Origin: Microbulbifer flavimaris
GTDB taxonomy: Bacteria > Pseudomonadota > Gammaproteobacteria > Pseudomonadales > Cellvibrionaceae
Direction: 5' to 3'
NCBI RefSeq assembly: GCF_001641755.2
Contig: NZ_LRFG02000007.1
Location: forward strand, 7,501 to 71,500
DNA length: 64,000 bases
This document shows positions 51,995-62,693 of this stretch, piece by piece; positions within the stretch are counted from its first letter, which is position 1, and each line of letters begins with the position of its first letter. The notes under the pieces were generated by a model. It did not search any database, was not told the DNA's origin, and saw only the letters and a list, made by a program, of their open reading frames with translations. Made by a program: the position numbers and the translations under genes.

Positions 51995-52069
51995 ACCTGC
52001 CGGACACGCCGTGAATACATCCCTGTAGGCTCTACGCGGCCGTCCTTGGCCGCGTAAGGTCCGGCAGGT
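51995..52069 (-). repeat. Palindromic extragenic repeat, copy 1
   Basis: Outer arms ACCTGCCGGAC (51995-52005) and GTCCGGCAGGT (52059-52069) pair perfectly over 11 bp. An inner hairpin ACGCGGCC / GGCCGCGT (52034-52041 with 52048-52055) sits inside. The 26-base core at 52007-52032, read on the minus strand, matches 23 of 26 positions of the core in copy 2. Confidence 0.75.
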
Positions 52070-52222
52070 ATTCACCAGCAACAGCGCCTTCATCCGGCAA
52101 GAATGCGCTCGCCGTCAGGGGAGCGCGACCGACACCAGCACACTCACCTCACCACAAATAAAAACACACTCACCAGCACTACGGGTGCAGCGAAGCTATC
52201 AGCCCAAGGCTAAGGCAAGGTG

Positions 52223-52316
52223 CCGGGTGCACCATTTCGAAACCGTCGGCGACAGGGACGTCGCCGACGGAGCATACAGGGACGTATTCACAGCGTTTTC
52301 GAAATGGTGCACCCGG
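52223..52316 (+). repeat. Palindromic extragenic repeat, copy 2
   Basis: Outer arms at 52223-52242 and 52297-52316 are perfect 20-bp inverted repeats. An inner hairpin pairs 52243-52253 with 52260-52270 (11 bp, 6-base loop). The core at 52270-52295 includes ACAGGGACGTATTCAC, shared with copy 1 in opposite orientation. Confidence 0.8.
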
Positions 52317-52384
52317 GGCCCCAGCCGCCACAAAGCCGGACCAGAGCGCGGCTAGCCCGCCCCACACCAACAAAGCAGCCAATA

Positions 52385-52410
52385 AAAAAGGGCGAACACA
52401 ATGTCCGCCC
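52385..52410 (-). terminator. Terminator after the phosphomannomutase gene
   Basis: On the minus strand GGGCGGACA / TGTTCGCCC (9 bp with one G-T pair, 3-base loop) is followed by TTTTTT. It ends the galU-phosphomannomutase transcript. Confidence 0.85.
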
Positions 52411-52435
52411 TTCATGAGACCACTACAGGAGCCGA

Positions 52436-53785
52436 TCAGCCGCGAATCAATTTCAGCAGCTCTTCTGTTTTCTCCTGCATCAGCGCTGTATCACCACGGG
52501 ACTCCACATTCAGGCGAACCACCGGCTCGGTGTTGGACATGCGCAGATTGAAGCGCCAATCGGCAAACGCGACGCTGAGGCCGTCTACGTGCTCGACGCT
52601 TTCGGCATCCGCGGCATACTTCTCTTCCGCCGCTTTCAGCAGTGCTGCAGGATCTTCCACCTTGGAGTTGATCTCGCCGGAACACGGGAAAGCGGCCATA
52701 CGCTCACCCACCAGCTGTGACAGGGTCTTGCCGCTGCGGCTGACCAGCTCTGCCACCAGCAACCAGGGGATCATGCCGCTATCGCAGTAGGCAAAATCAC
52801 GGAAGTAATGATGCGCGCTCATCTCGCCACCGTAGATGGCATCTTCCTTGCGCATCCGCTCCTTGATAAAGGCGTGGCCGGTCTTGCTCTGCACCGGCTC
52901 GCCGCCAGCCGCGCGCACGATATCCACCGTGTTCCAGGTCAGGCGCGGGTCGTGCACGATCTTGGCGCCCCGCTGCTTGAGCAGGAAGGCTTCCGCCAGC
53001 AGGCCCACCACGTAGTAACCCTCGATGAAGTCGCCGTTCTCATCAAAGAAGAAGCAGCGGTCGAAGTCGCCATCCCAGGCGATTCCGAAATCAGCGCCAC
53101 TGTCTTTGACAGCCTGGGCGGTGGAGGTGCGGTTCTCCGGCAGCAGCGGGTTGGGGATGCCGTTGGGGAAGTTGCCGTTGGGCTCATGGTGCACACGGAT
53201 GAACTCGAACGGCAGGTTCGGGGCAAGGGCATCAACCACTGAGCCGGCACCACCGTTACCGGCGTTGACCACCAGTTTCAGCGGCTTGAGCTGGTCGCGA
53301 TCCACATAGCCCAGCAGGTGCTGTACGAAATCGGCACGGTGCTCGAAGCGCTTCAGCTCGCCGCGCTTCTCCGCCGGGGCAAAGTCGTTTTCCTCTGCCA
53401 GACGCTGAATGTCCTTGAGCCCGGTATCACCACTGATTGGGCGGCTGCCGGTGCGCACAAACTTCATGCCGTTGTAGTCCATGGGATTGTGACTGGCGGT
53501 CACGCAGATGCCGCCGTCAAAGTCACCGTGGAAAGTGGCGAAGTAGACTTCTTCCGTGCCGCATTCGCCGATGTGGAATACATCGGCACCGGCGTCCCGC
53601 AGACCGTCGGCCAGCGAGTCGGTCAGCTCCGGGCTGGTCAGCCGGATATCGTGGCCAATAACCACCCGGCGAGCACCCAGAAACTGGGCAAAGGCGCGGC
53701 CTACGCGGTAGGCCACATCGGTATTCAGCTCATCGGGAACCCGACCCCGCAGGTCGTAGGCCTTGAAACAGGTCAGTGCACTCAT
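52436..53785 (-). CDS. Phosphomannomutase/phosphoglucomutase
   Basis: This alpha-D-phosphohexomutase interconverts hexose-6- and hexose-1-phosphates for LPS, capsule or exopolysaccharide precursors. The 449-residue protein has the phosphoserine loop [11 protein letters not shown] (Ser98), the metal loop DGDFDR and the sugar loop [10 protein letters not shown]. The ATG at 53785, with AAGGAAG upstream, is preferred over a TTG at 53788. It follows galU by 11 bases. Similar enzymes are named AlgC, ManB or CpsG; the sequence alone does not choose between them. Confidence 0.93.
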   Translation of the reverse strand: MSALTCFKAYDLRGRVPDELNTDVAYRVGRAFAQFLGARRVVIGHDIRLTSPELTDSLADGLRDAGADVFHIGECGTEEVYFATFHGDFDGGICVTASHNPMDYNGMKFVRTGSRPISGDTGLKDIQRLAEENDFAPAEKRGELKRFEHRADFVQHLLGYVDRDQLKPLKLVVNAGNGGAGSVVDALAPNLPFEFIRVHHEPNGNFPNGIPNPLLPENRTSTAQAVKDSGADFGIAWDGDFDRCFFFDENGDFIEGYYVVGLLAEAFLLKQRGAKIVHDPRLTWNTVDIVRAAGGEPVQSKTGHAFIKERMRKEDAIYGGEMSAHHYFRDFAYCDSGMIPWLLVAELVSRSGKTLSQLVGERMAAFPCSGEINSKVEDPAALLKAAEEKYAADAESVEHVDGLSVAFADWRFNLRMSNTEPVVRLNVESRGDTALMQEKTEELLKLIRG

Positions 53786-53796
53786 CAATTTCTTCC

Positions 53797-54648
53797 TTAT
53801 TGCTTCTTCTCGAGCTCCGCCTGTTCAGGCAGGTAGACATTTTCGTAGACGAAATTGGTGGCCTCGACAAAACCATCCACGGAACCGCAATCGAAGCGAC
53901 GACCCCTGAAGTTGTAGGCGAGCACGCATCCGCGCTGGGCCTGGGCCAGCAGCGCGTCGGTAATCTGTACTTCACCGTTCTTGCCGGGCGGGGTCTCGCG
54001 GATCAGGTCAAAGATATCCGGGGTGAGGATATAGCGGCCAATGATGGCCATGTTGCTGGGCGCCTCTTCCGCCGGCGGCTTCTCCACCATGTCGGTCACC
54101 TGCCACAGGCCGGGCTTGATCTCGTTACCGGCGATGACGCCGAACTTGTGGATCTGATCCCGCGGCACCTCTTCCACCGCCACGATGCTGCAGCGGAACT
54201 GCTTGTAGAGTTCCACCATCTGGCCCAGCACGCCCAGGTCGTCATTGAGGCACAGGTCGTCCGCCAGTACGACTGCGAAAGGCTCGTCGCCCACCAGGCG
54301 CTGCCCCTGCAGGATGGCATCACCGAGACCGCGCATTTCCCCCTGGCGGGTGTAGGAAAAGCTGGCCTGGTCGATCACCCGGCGGACACTGTCCAGGTAA
54401 CGCTCCTTTCCGGTGCCGGAGATCTGGTGCTCCAGCTCGAAATTGGTATCGAAATGATCCTCGATGGCGCGCTTGCCACGACCGGTCACGAAGCCGATCT
54501 CACTGAGACCAGCCTCGATGGCCTCTTCCACCCCATACTGGACCAGGGGCTTGTTCACCAGCGGCAGCATTTCCTTCGGCATGGCCTTGGTGGCGGGCAG
54601 GAACCGGGTGCCGTAACCGGCCACCGGGAAAAGACATTTTCTCAACAT
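53797..54648 (-). CDS. galU: UTP-glucose-1-phosphate uridylyltransferase
   Basis: GalU makes UDP-glucose. The 283-residue protein has the nucleotidyltransferase signature [22 protein letters not shown] at its start, then VLADDLCL and QITDALLAQ. The open frame extends upstream to 54702, but [13 protein letters not shown] is the family N-terminus and fixes 54648. The pairing with a phosphohexomutase gives a glucose-6-phosphate to UDP-glucose route. Confidence 0.94.
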   Translation of the reverse strand: MLRKCLFPVAGYGTRFLPATKAMPKEMLPLVNKPLVQYGVEEAIEAGLSEIGFVTGRGKRAIEDHFDTNFELEHQISGTGKERYLDSVRRVIDQASFSYTRQGEMRGLGDAILQGQRLVGDEPFAVVLADDLCLNDDLGVLGQMVELYKQFRCSIVAVEEVPRDQIHKFGVIAGNEIKPGLWQVTDMVEKPPAEEAPSNMAIIGRYILTPDIFDLIRETPPGKNGEVQITDALLAQAQRGCVLAYNFRGRRFDCGSVDGFVEATNFVYENVYLPEQAELEKKQ

Positions 54649-54850
54649 TCTTATGACATCCCCATATTCGATAAGCGGCGCTCCCCCGCGCCGGACAGGC
54701 AAGTTACCATATTTTCATGACCGGATTCAGCCGCAGGCCCCGTGTCACGCCGGGCCAAAAGCGCTACCGGAGGGCGGGCATTTGCGGCAGCAACCCCCTG
54801 TGAATTAGTCAGCAAACCCCGTGCCAGTCACAAATAGCCCGGTGACCGAC

Positions 54851-54878
54851 TGGACAATAAATCCCCAACCCTTAGAAT
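54851..54878 (+). promoter_or_regulatory. Candidate sigma-70 promoter of fabA-fabB
   Basis: TGGACA (54851-54856, 5 of 6 matches) and TAGAAT (54873-54878, 5 of 6) lie 16 bases apart, 38 bases before the fabA ATG. Confidence 0.6.
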
Positions 54879-54915
54879 GCCCGCTCTTGCAAAAACGCCC
54901 AAAATCGGGAACAAA

Positions 54916-55440
54916 ATGAGTAATTTCGTTCAGAAAAGTAGCTATACCCGCGAAGAACTGCTGGCCTGTTCTCGGGGTGAAATGTTCGGTCCGGGCAATG
55001 CCCAGCTGCCGGCCCCCAATATGCTGATGCTGGATCGCATCACCCACGTATCCAAAGATGGCGGTGCCTATGGCAAGGGCGAGCTGATTGCAGAACTGGA
55101 TATCCATCCGGACCTGTGGTTCTTTGACTGCCACTTCCCGGGTGACCCGGTAATGCCCGGTTGCCTCGGCCTCGACGCCATGTGGCAACTGCTCGGCTAC
55201 TTCCTGGCCTGGAAGGGCAACCCCGGCCGTGGCCGTGCCCTGGGCTGCGGTGAAGTCAAATTTACCGGCCAGATTCTGCCCACAGCGAAGAAAGTCACAT
55301 ACCATATCCAGATGAGCCGGCTGGTCGAGCGCAAGCTGGTCATGGGTATCGGTGACGGGTCCGTCTCTGTAGACGGCCGCGAGATTTACACCGCCAAGGA
55401 CCTGCGCGTCGGCCTGTTCACCCGCACGGACAACTTCTGA
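54916..55440 (+). CDS. fabA: 3-hydroxydecanoyl-ACP dehydratase/isomerase
   Basis: FabA introduces the cis double bond in anaerobic unsaturated fatty acid synthesis. The 174-residue protein has catalytic His73 ([11 protein letters not shown]) and Asp87 ([10 protein letters not shown]). The frame is open from 54877, but GGGAAC precedes the ATG at 54916 and SYTREELL is the family start. It forms an operon with fabB, as in Pseudomonas. Confidence 0.95.
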   Translation: MSNFVQKSSYTREELLACSRGEMFGPGNAQLPAPNMLMLDRITHVSKDGGAYGKGELIAELDIHPDLWFFDCHFPGDPVMPGCLGLDAMWQLLGYFLAWKGNPGRGRALGCGEVKFTGQILPTAKKVTYHIQMSRLVERKLVMGIGDGSVSVDGREIYTAKDLRVGLFTRTDNF

Positions 55441-55511
55441 GTAGTCCGGCGAGTAACGCGCCGAGTAAAAAATAACAACGTCCTCAGTCGACAAGCTTTA
55501 CGGAGACCACT

Positions 55512-56735
55512 ATGCGTCGGGTTGCGATCACCGGAATGGGCATCACGTCCTGCATTGGCACCAATCTGGATGCGGTTACCGCATCCCTGAAAGAGGGCCG
55601 CAGCGGCATTCGCTTCCAGGAGGAGTACCGCGAGCTGGGCCTCCGCAGTCAGGTCGGCGGACCGGTCGATATCGACTTTAAAGATCATATCGACCGCAAG
55701 CACCTGCGCTTTATGGGCGATTCGGCGGCTTATGCCTATATCGCCATGCAGGAAGCCATCCGCACTTCCGGCCTGGAAGAAGGGGATATTTCCAATCCAC
55801 GCACCGGCCTGGTCATGGGCTCCGGCGGTACTTCTACCGCTGCGATCATCGACGCCGCCCAGACCCTGAAGGAAAAAGGCGTGCGCCGGGTGGGCGCCTT
55901 CCGGGTGCCGCAAGTGATGGGCAGCACCGTATCGGCCTGCCTGGCCACCCCCTTCAAGATCAAGGGCGTGAACTACAGCATCTCATCCGCCTGTGCCACC
56001 AGCGCACACTGCATCGGCAACGGTGCCGAGCTGATCCAGATGGGCAAGCAGGATATCGTTTTCGCCGGCGGCGGCGAGGAGCTGGCCTGGAGCCTGACTC
56101 ACCTGTTTGACGCCATGGGCGCCCTTTCCAGCAAGTACAACGACACTCCCGAGCGCGCATCGCGACCCTACGACGCCGATCGCGACGGGTTTGTGATCGC
56201 CGGCGGTGGCGGCTGCCTGGTGCTGGAAGAGATGGAACACGCCAAGGCCCGCGGCGCGACCATTTACGCCGAGCTGACCGGCTACGGCGCCACCTCTGAT
56301 GGCTACGATATGGTGGCCCCGAGCGGCGAGGGCGCGGTGCGCTGCATGCAGCAGGCGCTGGCAGGCATGGACGGCAAGGGGCTGGAAGGCGGCGTGGATT
56401 ACGTCAACACCCACGGCACCTCCACACCGGTGGGCGATGTGGCAGAACTGCGCGCCCTGCGCGAAGTCTTCGGCGATAAGGTACCGCCATTTGCCTCCAC
56501 CAAATCCCTCACCGGCCACTCTCTCGGCGCGGCCGGCGTGCAGGAGGCGATCTACAGCCTGCTGATGATGCAGAACGACTTCATTGCCGCATCGGCCAAC
56601 GTCGAGAACCGGGACACCGAGGCCGAGGGCATGGATCTGGTGACTGAGAAGCGTGAAGCGAAAATCCAGCGCGCCCTGTCCAACAGCTTCGGCTTCGGCG
56701 GCACTAACGCCTGCCTGGTCTTTGACAAGGTCTGA
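55512..56735 (+). CDS. fabB: Beta-ketoacyl-ACP synthase I
   Basis: This condensing enzyme extends the cis-3-decenoyl product of FabA. The 407-residue thiolase-fold protein has the active-site Cys near residue 161 ([13 protein letters not shown]), the first His in [11 protein letters not shown] and the second in [24 protein letters not shown] precedes the ATG. It follows fabA by 71 bases and ends at a strong terminator. Confidence 0.96.
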   Translation: MRRVAITGMGITSCIGTNLDAVTASLKEGRSGIRFQEEYRELGLRSQVGGPVDIDFKDHIDRKHLRFMGDSAAYAYIAMQEAIRTSGLEEGDISNPRTGLVMGSGGTSTAAIIDAAQTLKEKGVRRVGAFRVPQVMGSTVSACLATPFKIKGVNYSISSACATSAHCIGNGAELIQMGKQDIVFAGGGEELAWSLTHLFDAMGALSSKYNDTPERASRPYDADRDGFVIAGGGGCLVLEEMEHAKARGATIYAELTGYGATSDGYDMVAPSGEGAVRCMQQALAGMDGKGLEGGVDYVNTHGTSTPVGDVAELRALREVFGDKVPPFASTKSLTGHSLGAAGVQEAIYSLLMMQNDFIAASANVENRDTEAEGMDLVTEKREAKIQRALSNSFGFGGTNACLVFDKV

Positions 56736-56775
56736 TCGGGGCAAGCTTGAAAGAGATTCGCTGACTCAGCGAGAG

Positions 56776-56805
56776 GGCGGAACCGGAAGCGGTTCCGCCT
56801 TTTTT
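56776..56805 (+). terminator. Rho-independent terminator after fabB
   Basis: A 9-bp perfect stem GGCGGAACC / GGTTCCGCC (56776-56784 with 56791-56799) is followed by six T. Confidence 0.93.
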
Positions 56806-56831
56806 GTGGGCGCCAGTTTATTTGGCGCTGC

Positions 56832-57668
56832 TTATTTGGTGCTGCCCAGGCGCTCCAGCCAGAGCTCCACCTGACGGGTCAGCCCCTGACGCCAGCTGCG
56901 CTGCTGAATACCGAACACATCGCGCAGCTTTTCGGAGGCCAGTACCGCGCTGTGATTCTCGGCCTCAGGAAGCGGGCTCAACGCCACACCAAAGTCCTCA
57001 TCGTAAAAGGACTGCGCCCGTTCCAGCACCTCGCGGCCGAATTCGTAGGCAGTACAGGCATCCGCCGCACCGTAATGGTAAGTGCCAGACTGCAGCGCGC
57101 CACTGGCCAGCTGCTGCACCACTGCCACGACCACGCGGCAGAGGTCCGTCAGAGTCACCGGGCTGCCGCGGCTCTGGTCGTCGAGTTCCAGTGACTTGCC
57201 CGAGAGAATCCCGGCCAGAATACGACCGAGCAGGGCCTGCTCGTTGCGGTCCACCAGCCAGCCAAAGCGCAGGGTGGTCACGCCCGCCCTGCCCCGCAGG
57301 GCCTCTTCGCAGGCGAGCCACATTTCGCCCTGCTCCGAATTCGGTGCGGGCTCGTCGTCCTCGTCGTAGCGTTTGCGGGTACCTCCGGGGAAAACCCGGT
57401 AGGAGGAGATATGCACCAGCGGCCCGGTCTCGCTGGCTGCCAGTGTGCGGCAGGCCTGCAGGGCCCCGTCCATTGTCTCACTGCCGCCGAGACAGATCGC
57501 GTTCACCACAATGGCCCCGGACCGCAGCTGATCGAGTTCGTCCGCATTCAGCAACTGAACGCGAAAACCGGCACGCTGCAGACGCTTCTGCAACATGCCG
57601 TCAACTTTACTGCCGGAGCCGATAACCGCGACGGAATCCGGAGCGTAGCCGGTGTGATGAATTTGCAC
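56832..57668 (-). CDS. NAD(P)-dependent sugar-nucleotide reductase-like protein
   Basis: The 278-residue protein resembles the RmlD/extended SDR group. An N-terminal Rossmann region (VAVIGSGSKVDGMLQKRLQ), the segment VHISSYRVFPGGTRKRYDEDD in the place of the usual YVFDG, and TLRFGWLVDR in the middle recall dTDP-4-dehydrorhamnose reductase-like oxidoreductases. The strict YxxxK is not clear. It is not beside rhamnose genes, so the substrate is unknown. The start is GTG with AAGGA upstream. It follows ssb by 15 bases. Confidence 0.7.
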   Translation of the reverse strand: MQIHHTGYAPDSVAVIGSGSKVDGMLQKRLQRAGFRVQLLNADELDQLRSGAIVVNAICLGGSETMDGALQACRTLAASETGPLVHISSYRVFPGGTRKRYDEDDEPAPNSEQGEMWLACEEALRGRAGVTTLRFGWLVDRNEQALLGRILAGILSGKSLELDDQSRGSPVTLTDLCRVVVAVVQQLASGALQSGTYHYGAADACTAYEFGREVLERAQSFYDEDFGVALSPLPEAENHSAVLASEKLRDVFGIQQRSWRQGLTRQVELWLERLGSTK

Positions 57669-57683
57669 GGGACCGGCAGATCC

Positions 57684-58268
57684 TTAGAAGGGGATGTCGT
57701 CGTCGAAGCTGTTGTCGAAGCCCCCGGCAGGCGCCTTGTTACCGCCCTGGTTGCCGCCGGCCTGACCACCGCCCTGGGAGGGAGCCATGGGAGAGGGAGC
57801 TGCGTTACCCTGGCCGTAGCCCGGCTGGCCGCCCTGCTGGAATCCGCCACCCTGTTGCTGGTAGCCACCCTGCCCCTGCTGGTCATAGCCGCCCATTCCC
57901 TGGCCCTGGCCATAGCCGCCCTGCTCACCGCGGCCATCCAGCATCTGCATCTCGCTGGCGACGATTTCGGTGGTGTAACGGTCCTGGCCGCTGTTCTTGT
58001 CCTGCCACTTGCGGGTGCGCAGGCTGCCCTCGATATAAACCTTGCTGCCCTTGCGCAGGTATTCGCCGGCAATCTCCGCCAGGCGATTGAAGAACACCAC
58101 CCGGTGCCATTCGGTGCGCTCCTGCTGCTGGCCGGTCTGCTTGTCCTTCCAGGTCTCGGAGGTCGCCAGATTCACATTGGTGACTGCGCCACCGCTGGGC
58201 ATATAGCGGGTTTCCGGATCCGCGCCCAGATTGCCGATCAGGATGACTTTGTTGATTCCCCGGGCCAT
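57684..58268 (-). CDS. ssb: Single-stranded DNA-binding protein
   Basis: The 194-residue protein has an N-terminal OB fold ([21 protein letters not shown] to about 110) and a Gly/Gln-rich linker with repeats such as [14 protein letters not shown]. The C-terminal partner-binding tip DDDIPF is intact. GAGGAG precedes the ATG. It lies opposite uvrA with an MFS gene between, an order common in gammaproteobacteria. Confidence 0.97.
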   Translation of the reverse strand: MARGINKVILIGNLGADPETRYMPSGGAVTNVNLATSETWKDKQTGQQQERTEWHRVVFFNRLAEIAGEYLRKGSKVYIEGSLRTRKWQDKNSGQDRYTTEIVASEMQMLDGRGEQGGYGQGQGMGGYDQQGQGGYQQQGGGFQQGGQPGYGQGNAAPSPMAPSQGGGQAGGNQGGNKAPAGGFDNSFDDDIPF

Positions 58269-58367
58269 TGGCCTCTCCTCTCTCGTGCGTGCGGATCAGT
58301 GATCCGCGAATTTCAATTCAGGTTTACAGCACCGCCTGCCCGGCGGGGGCGGCGATCATTTGGATAT

Positions 58368-59534
58368 TTATCCAGCAGCATACAACAGGCGCGCCCTCAG
58401 CCGCCACCAGAGCAGGCCCCACAGGATGACGACTGCCAGCCCCAGGAATGCTACCGCTCCGGGACCGCCCAGACCATACAGGTAGCCACCCAGCGCACCG
58501 CCGACAAAGGCGCCCAGGAACTGCAAGGTGGCGTAAAGCCCCGATGCGCCCCCACGGGCCTCGGCAGGAGCCGAGCGGGTCAACTGAGCCGGCAGCAATG
58601 CTTCCAGCAGGTTGAAGGCGATAAAAAACACCGCCAGCAGCGCGATGACAAGCCAGCCGCTGCCCGCCCAGAGGGCCATACTGCCCGCCGCGAGACCAGC
58701 AGCTGCGAGTCCCAGGGCCTGCGGCACCCGGCCGCTACGCTCTGCGAGGCGCATCAACGGTAGCATCAGCACAAACGAACCGAGCATCAGCGGGCCATAG
58801 AGCTTCCAGTGTTCCGCCCCCGGCAGACCCAGCTCCGCCACCAGCAACGGCGGCAGGGGCACGAACATTGCGGTGAGCAAAAGGTGGGAAAAGAAAACCC
58901 CACTGACCAGCTTCCAGATCTCCCCATTGCCCATCAGCGCACGGAAGCCGCCCCGGTAGACGCCCGGTCCCCGGGCCTCCTGCGGATCGGGGACCAGTCG
59001 CCAGGCAATCAGCAGCCCCAGTACCGCCAGGGCGGCGGTCACCCAGAAGATGGCTGCCAGGCCCCCTGCCCCGGCCAGAACCGGACCGAGAATCACCGCC
59101 AGCATGAATGCCAAGCCGATGGCTGCACCGATGGCCGCCATCGCCTTGCCGCGATTCTCGTAGCGGGTCAGGTCCGCCATCAGCGCCATCGTGGCTGCGG
59201 CAATGGCGCCACAACCCTGCAGAATACGCCCCGCAATCAGCCCGTAAACGGAATCCGTCTGCGCCGCCACCATGCTGCCGAGGGCAAAAATCGCCAGACC
59301 GGTATAGATCACCGGCTTGCGACCCCAGCGATCCGACAGCATACCCAGCGGGATCTGCAGCAGTGCCTGGCTCAGGCCGTAAGCCCCCAGGGCAATGCCC
59401 AGCAGGGCCGGGGTGCTCCCCTCATAATCCGCGCCGTACACGGACAGTACCGGCAGCACCATGAACAGACCGAGCATGCGGAAAACGTACAGGGAAGCGA
59501 GACCCGCGAGGGCGCGGCGCTCAGTGACATTCAT
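58368..59534 (-). CDS. MFS transporter
   Basis: The 388-residue protein has twelve hydrophobic segments and the MFS loop 2-3 motif GMLSDRWGRKPVI, with an N-terminus (TERRALAGLASLYVFRMLGLF) like the YajR/drug-efflux group. The frame is open to 59609, but MNVTERRALAG is the usual start. The long C-terminal cytoplasmic domain of YajR is absent. The substrate is unknown. It is divergent from uvrA and upstream of ssb. Confidence 0.88.
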   Translation of the reverse strand: MNVTERRALAGLASLYVFRMLGLFMVLPVLSVYGADYEGSTPALLGIALGAYGLSQALLQIPLGMLSDRWGRKPVIYTGLAIFALGSMVAAQTDSVYGLIAGRILQGCGAIAAATMALMADLTRYENRGKAMAAIGAAIGLAFMLAVILGPVLAGAGGLAAIFWVTAALAVLGLLIAWRLVPDPQEARGPGVYRGGFRALMGNGEIWKLVSGVFFSHLLLTAMFVPLPPLLVAELGLPGAEHWKLYGPLMLGSFVLMLPLMRLAERSGRVPQALGLAAAGLAAGSMALWAGSGWLVIALLAVFFIAFNLLEALLPAQLTRSAPAEARGGASGLYATLQFLGAFVGGALGGYLYGLGGPGAVAFLGLAVVILWGLLWWRLRARLLYAAG

Positions 59535-59787
59535 GGAGTAATCCGGGACGACAACAATGGCTTGAGGGCGCGCATTGTACCAGCGGCGGGCGGGTTGGTC
59601 AGTGGCCACTCCGGCAATGACCCGACCGGTGCGTCATCGAAGCATGAAGACAGCGGCCAATGTTGGGATCCGGCCCCCGGGCCTCTACCGTAAAGGCGGG
59701 AAGTAGAGAAACCCGGGTTGCGGTTTTGGCCCACTTGACAGCGGGCTTATACTTGACCGTTTTCTCCCAGCCGGTATAGGACGAAGC

Positions 59788-62613
59788 GTGGACACGATTT
59801 ATGTACGGGGTGCGCGCACCCACAACCTGAAGAATATCGATCTGGATATTCCCCGCGACAAACTTATCGTGATCACCGGGCTGTCCGGCTCTGGTAAGTC
59901 CTCACTCGCTTTCGACACCCTCTATGCCGAGGGCCAGCGCCGCTATGTGGAATCCCTCTCCACCTATGCCCGCCAGTTCCTGTCAATGATGGAGAAACCG
60001 GATGTCGACACCGTCGAGGGACTGTCACCGGCCATCTCTATCGAGCAGAAGTCCACCTCCCACAACCCCCGCTCCACCGTGGGCACCATCACCGAGATTT
60101 ACGATTACCTGCGCCTGCTGTTCGCCCGTGTCGGCGAACCCCGCTGCCCGGATCACGGCGAGCCGCTGCAGGCGCAGACCATCAGCCAGATGGTGGACCA
60201 GGTACTGGCCATGCCGGAGGGCACCAAGATCATGCTGCTGGCGCCGGTGGTGCGCGACCGTAAGGGCGAGCACCTGCACGTGTTCGAGCGCCTGCGCCGT
60301 GACGGCTTCGTGCGCGCACGCATCGACGGTACCGTATGTGACCTGGACGACACCCCCAACCTGGACAAGCGCAGAAAACACACCATCGAGGTGGTGGTGG
60401 ACCGGTTCAAGGTACGCGAGGACCTGCAGCTCCGCCTGGCAGAATCCTTCGAAACCGCCCTGACGCTCACCGACGGCATTGCCTCCATCGCCTTTATGGA
60501 GGGCGATCAGGAAGAACGGCTATTCTCTGCCCGCCACGCCTGCCCGGTGTGTGATTACTCACTGAATGAACTGGAGCCGCGTCTCTTTTCTTTCAACAAC
60601 CCGGCGGGCGCCTGCCCCAGCTGCGACGGCCTGGGGGTCAAGCAGTTCTTCGACGAGGACAAGGTCATCATGGACCCGGAGAGCAGCATCTCCGAAGGCG
60701 CCATTCGAGGCTGGGACCGGCGCAATATCTACTACTACCACATGCTGGACTCGCTGGCGGAGCACTACGGCTTTGATCTGGACACCCCCTGGAACAAGCT
60801 GCGCAAGAAGGACCGCCAGGTAATCCTCCACGGCAGTGGCGACACCGTGATCGACTTCAGCTATGTCAACGACCGCGGCGACGTCACTGTTCGGCGCCAC
60901 ACGTTCGAGGGCATCATCCCCAACTTCCAGCGCCGCTATCGGGATACCGAGTCCCAGTCTGTGCGCGATGAACTGGCCAAGTACCTGAGTACCCAGAACT
61001 GCCCGGAGTGCAGCGGCACCCGCCTGCGCCGCGAAGCCCGCAACGTGTTTGTGGACAATCGCACCCTTTCCCAGATCACCGAGCTGCCAGTGGGCGAGGC
61101 TTTCGACTATTTCGATCACCAGCTCCAGTTCAGCGGCGCGCAGAAAGAGATCGCGGACAAGATTCTCAAGGAACTCCGGGACCGCTTCCGCTTTCTTGTG
61201 GACGTGGGTCTCAATTATCTGACGTTGAATCGCAGCGCCGAGACTCTGTCCGGCGGCGAGGCGCAGCGCATCCGCCTGGCCAGCCAGATCGGTGCCGGCC
61301 TCGTCGGCGTCATGTACATTCTCGACGAGCCCTCTATCGGCCTGCACCAGCGGGATAACGAGCGGCTGCTGAACACCCTCACCCATCTGCGGGACATCGG
61401 CAATACCGTGATCGTGGTGGAGCACGATGAGGATGCGATTCGCAGTGCCGACTTTATCGTGGATATTGGCCCGGGAGCCGGTGTGCACGGCGGTGAGGTG
61501 GTCGCGGCGGGTTCGGCGGAGAAAATCGCAGAGTGCGAGCGCTCACTTACCGGCCAGTACCTCTCTGGCAAAAAGGAGATCGCTGTACCGGAGGAGCGCT
61601 ATGTGCCCGACCCCGAGTATATGCTGCGAATCGAGGGCGCCACCGGCAACAACCTGAAGGAGGTGACCCTGGAAATTCCGGTGGGGCTGTTCACCTGTGT
61701 CACTGGTGTCTCCGGCTCCGGCAAGTCGACCCTGATCAACGCCACCTTGTACCCACTGGCCGCCACAGAGCTGAACAAAGCCACCACCCTGAAGGCATCC
61801 CCCCACAAAGCCGTCGAGGGACTGGAGCACTTCGACAAGTGCGTCGATATCGACCAGAGCCCCATCGGTCGTACCCCCCGCTCCAACCCGGCCACCTACA
61901 CGGGGATTTTTACTCCGATCCGCGACCTGTTTGCCGGCACCCAGGAAGCGCGTTCCCGTGGTTATAAACCCGGCCGGTTCAGCTTCAACGTCAAGGGCGG
62001 CCGCTGCGAAGCCTGCCAGGGCGATGGCGTCATCAAGGTGGAGATGCACTTCCTGCCGGATATCTACGTCCCCTGTGACACCTGTAAGGGTAAGCGTTAC
62101 AACCGTGAGACCCTGGAGGTCCACTACAAGGGCAAGAATATTCACGAGGTGCTGGAGATGACCGTGGAAGAGGCACGGGAATTCTTCGATGCGGTGCCGG
62201 CCATTGCCAAGAAACTGCAGACCCTGATGGACGTGGGCCTCTCCTACATCAAACTGGGCCAGGCGGCCACCACCCTCTCCGGCGGCGAGGCACAGCGGGT
62301 AAAGCTGTCACGGGAACTGTCCAAGCGGGATACGGGCCAGACCCTGTATATTCTCGACGAGCCCACCACCGGCCTGCATTTTGCGGACATCCAGTTATTG
62401 CTGGACGTGTTGCACCGCCTGCGCGATCACGGCAACACCATCGTGGTGATCGAGCACAACCTGGACGTGATCAAGACCGCGGACTGGATCGTGGACCTGG
62501 GCCCGGAAGGCGGCTCCGGCGGGGGTGAAATCATCGCCACCGGTACACCGGAAGATGTGGCGGAGACCGAGCGCTCGCACACCGGCCGCTTCCTGAAGCC
62601 GATCCTGTTCTGA
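59788..62613 (+). CDS. uvrA: Excinuclease ABC subunit A
   Basis: UvrA recognises DNA damage in nucleotide excision repair. The 941-residue protein has two ABC ATPase modules with Walker [10 protein letters not shown] (31-39) and GVSGSGKST, signatures [12 protein letters not shown] and [12 protein letters not shown], and zinc sites (CPVC and CPSC; CEAC and CDTC). The start is GTG with AGGACG upstream. I saw no clear LexA box in the divergent region to the MFS gene. Confidence 0.97.
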   Translation: MDTIYVRGARTHNLKNIDLDIPRDKLIVITGLSGSGKSSLAFDTLYAEGQRRYVESLSTYARQFLSMMEKPDVDTVEGLSPAISIEQKSTSHNPRSTVGTITEIYDYLRLLFARVGEPRCPDHGEPLQAQTISQMVDQVLAMPEGTKIMLLAPVVRDRKGEHLHVFERLRRDGFVRARIDGTVCDLDDTPNLDKRRKHTIEVVVDRFKVREDLQLRLAESFETALTLTDGIASIAFMEGDQEERLFSARHACPVCDYSLNELEPRLFSFNNPAGACPSCDGLGVKQFFDEDKVIMDPESSISEGAIRGWDRRNIYYYHMLDSLAEHYGFDLDTPWNKLRKKDRQVILHGSGDTVIDFSYVNDRGDVTVRRHTFEGIIPNFQRRYRDTESQSVRDELAKYLSTQNCPECSGTRLRREARNVFVDNRTLSQITELPVGEAFDYFDHQLQFSGAQKEIADKILKELRDRFRFLVDVGLNYLTLNRSAETLSGGEAQRIRLASQIGAGLVGVMYILDEPSIGLHQRDNERLLNTLTHLRDIGNTVIVVEHDEDAIRSADFIVDIGPGAGVHGGEVVAAGSAEKIAECERSLTGQYLSGKKEIAVPEERYVPDPEYMLRIEGATGNNLKEVTLEIPVGLFTCVTGVSGSGKSTLINATLYPLAATELNKATTLKASPHKAVEGLEHFDKCVDIDQSPIGRTPRSNPATYTGIFTPIRDLFAGTQEARSRGYKPGRFSFNVKGGRCEACQGDGVIKVEMHFLPDIYVPCDTCKGKRYNRETLEVHYKGKNIHEVLEMTVEEAREFFDAVPAIAKKLQTLMDVGLSYIKLGQAATTLSGGEAQRVKLSRELSKRDTGQTLYILDEPTTGLHFADIQLLLDVLHRLRDHGNTIVVIEHNLDVIKTADWIVDLGPEGGSGGGEIIATGTPEDVAETERSHTGRFLKPILF

Positions 62614-62693
62614 CCGGATCCCGGGGGGCGGGCCAGCGGCTCATCCCCCGGGCGATTACTGCAACGACAACAGCCGCCAAGAGCATAAAAACA

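Larger units (their letters stand above)
51947..52435. other. Intergenic region with palindromic repeats
   Basis: This 489-base gap between convergent ispB and the phosphomannomutase gene has no credible gene. It holds two related palindromic elements (51995-52069 and 52223-52316) in opposite orientation, and a terminator at 52385-52410. Nothing further is recognised at 52080-52220. Confidence 0.8.

Noticed and set aside
59535-59787. LexA box between uvrA and the MFS/ssb genes
   Set aside because: No CTG-N10-CAG palindrome is visible in the intergenic region, so SOS control was not claimed.
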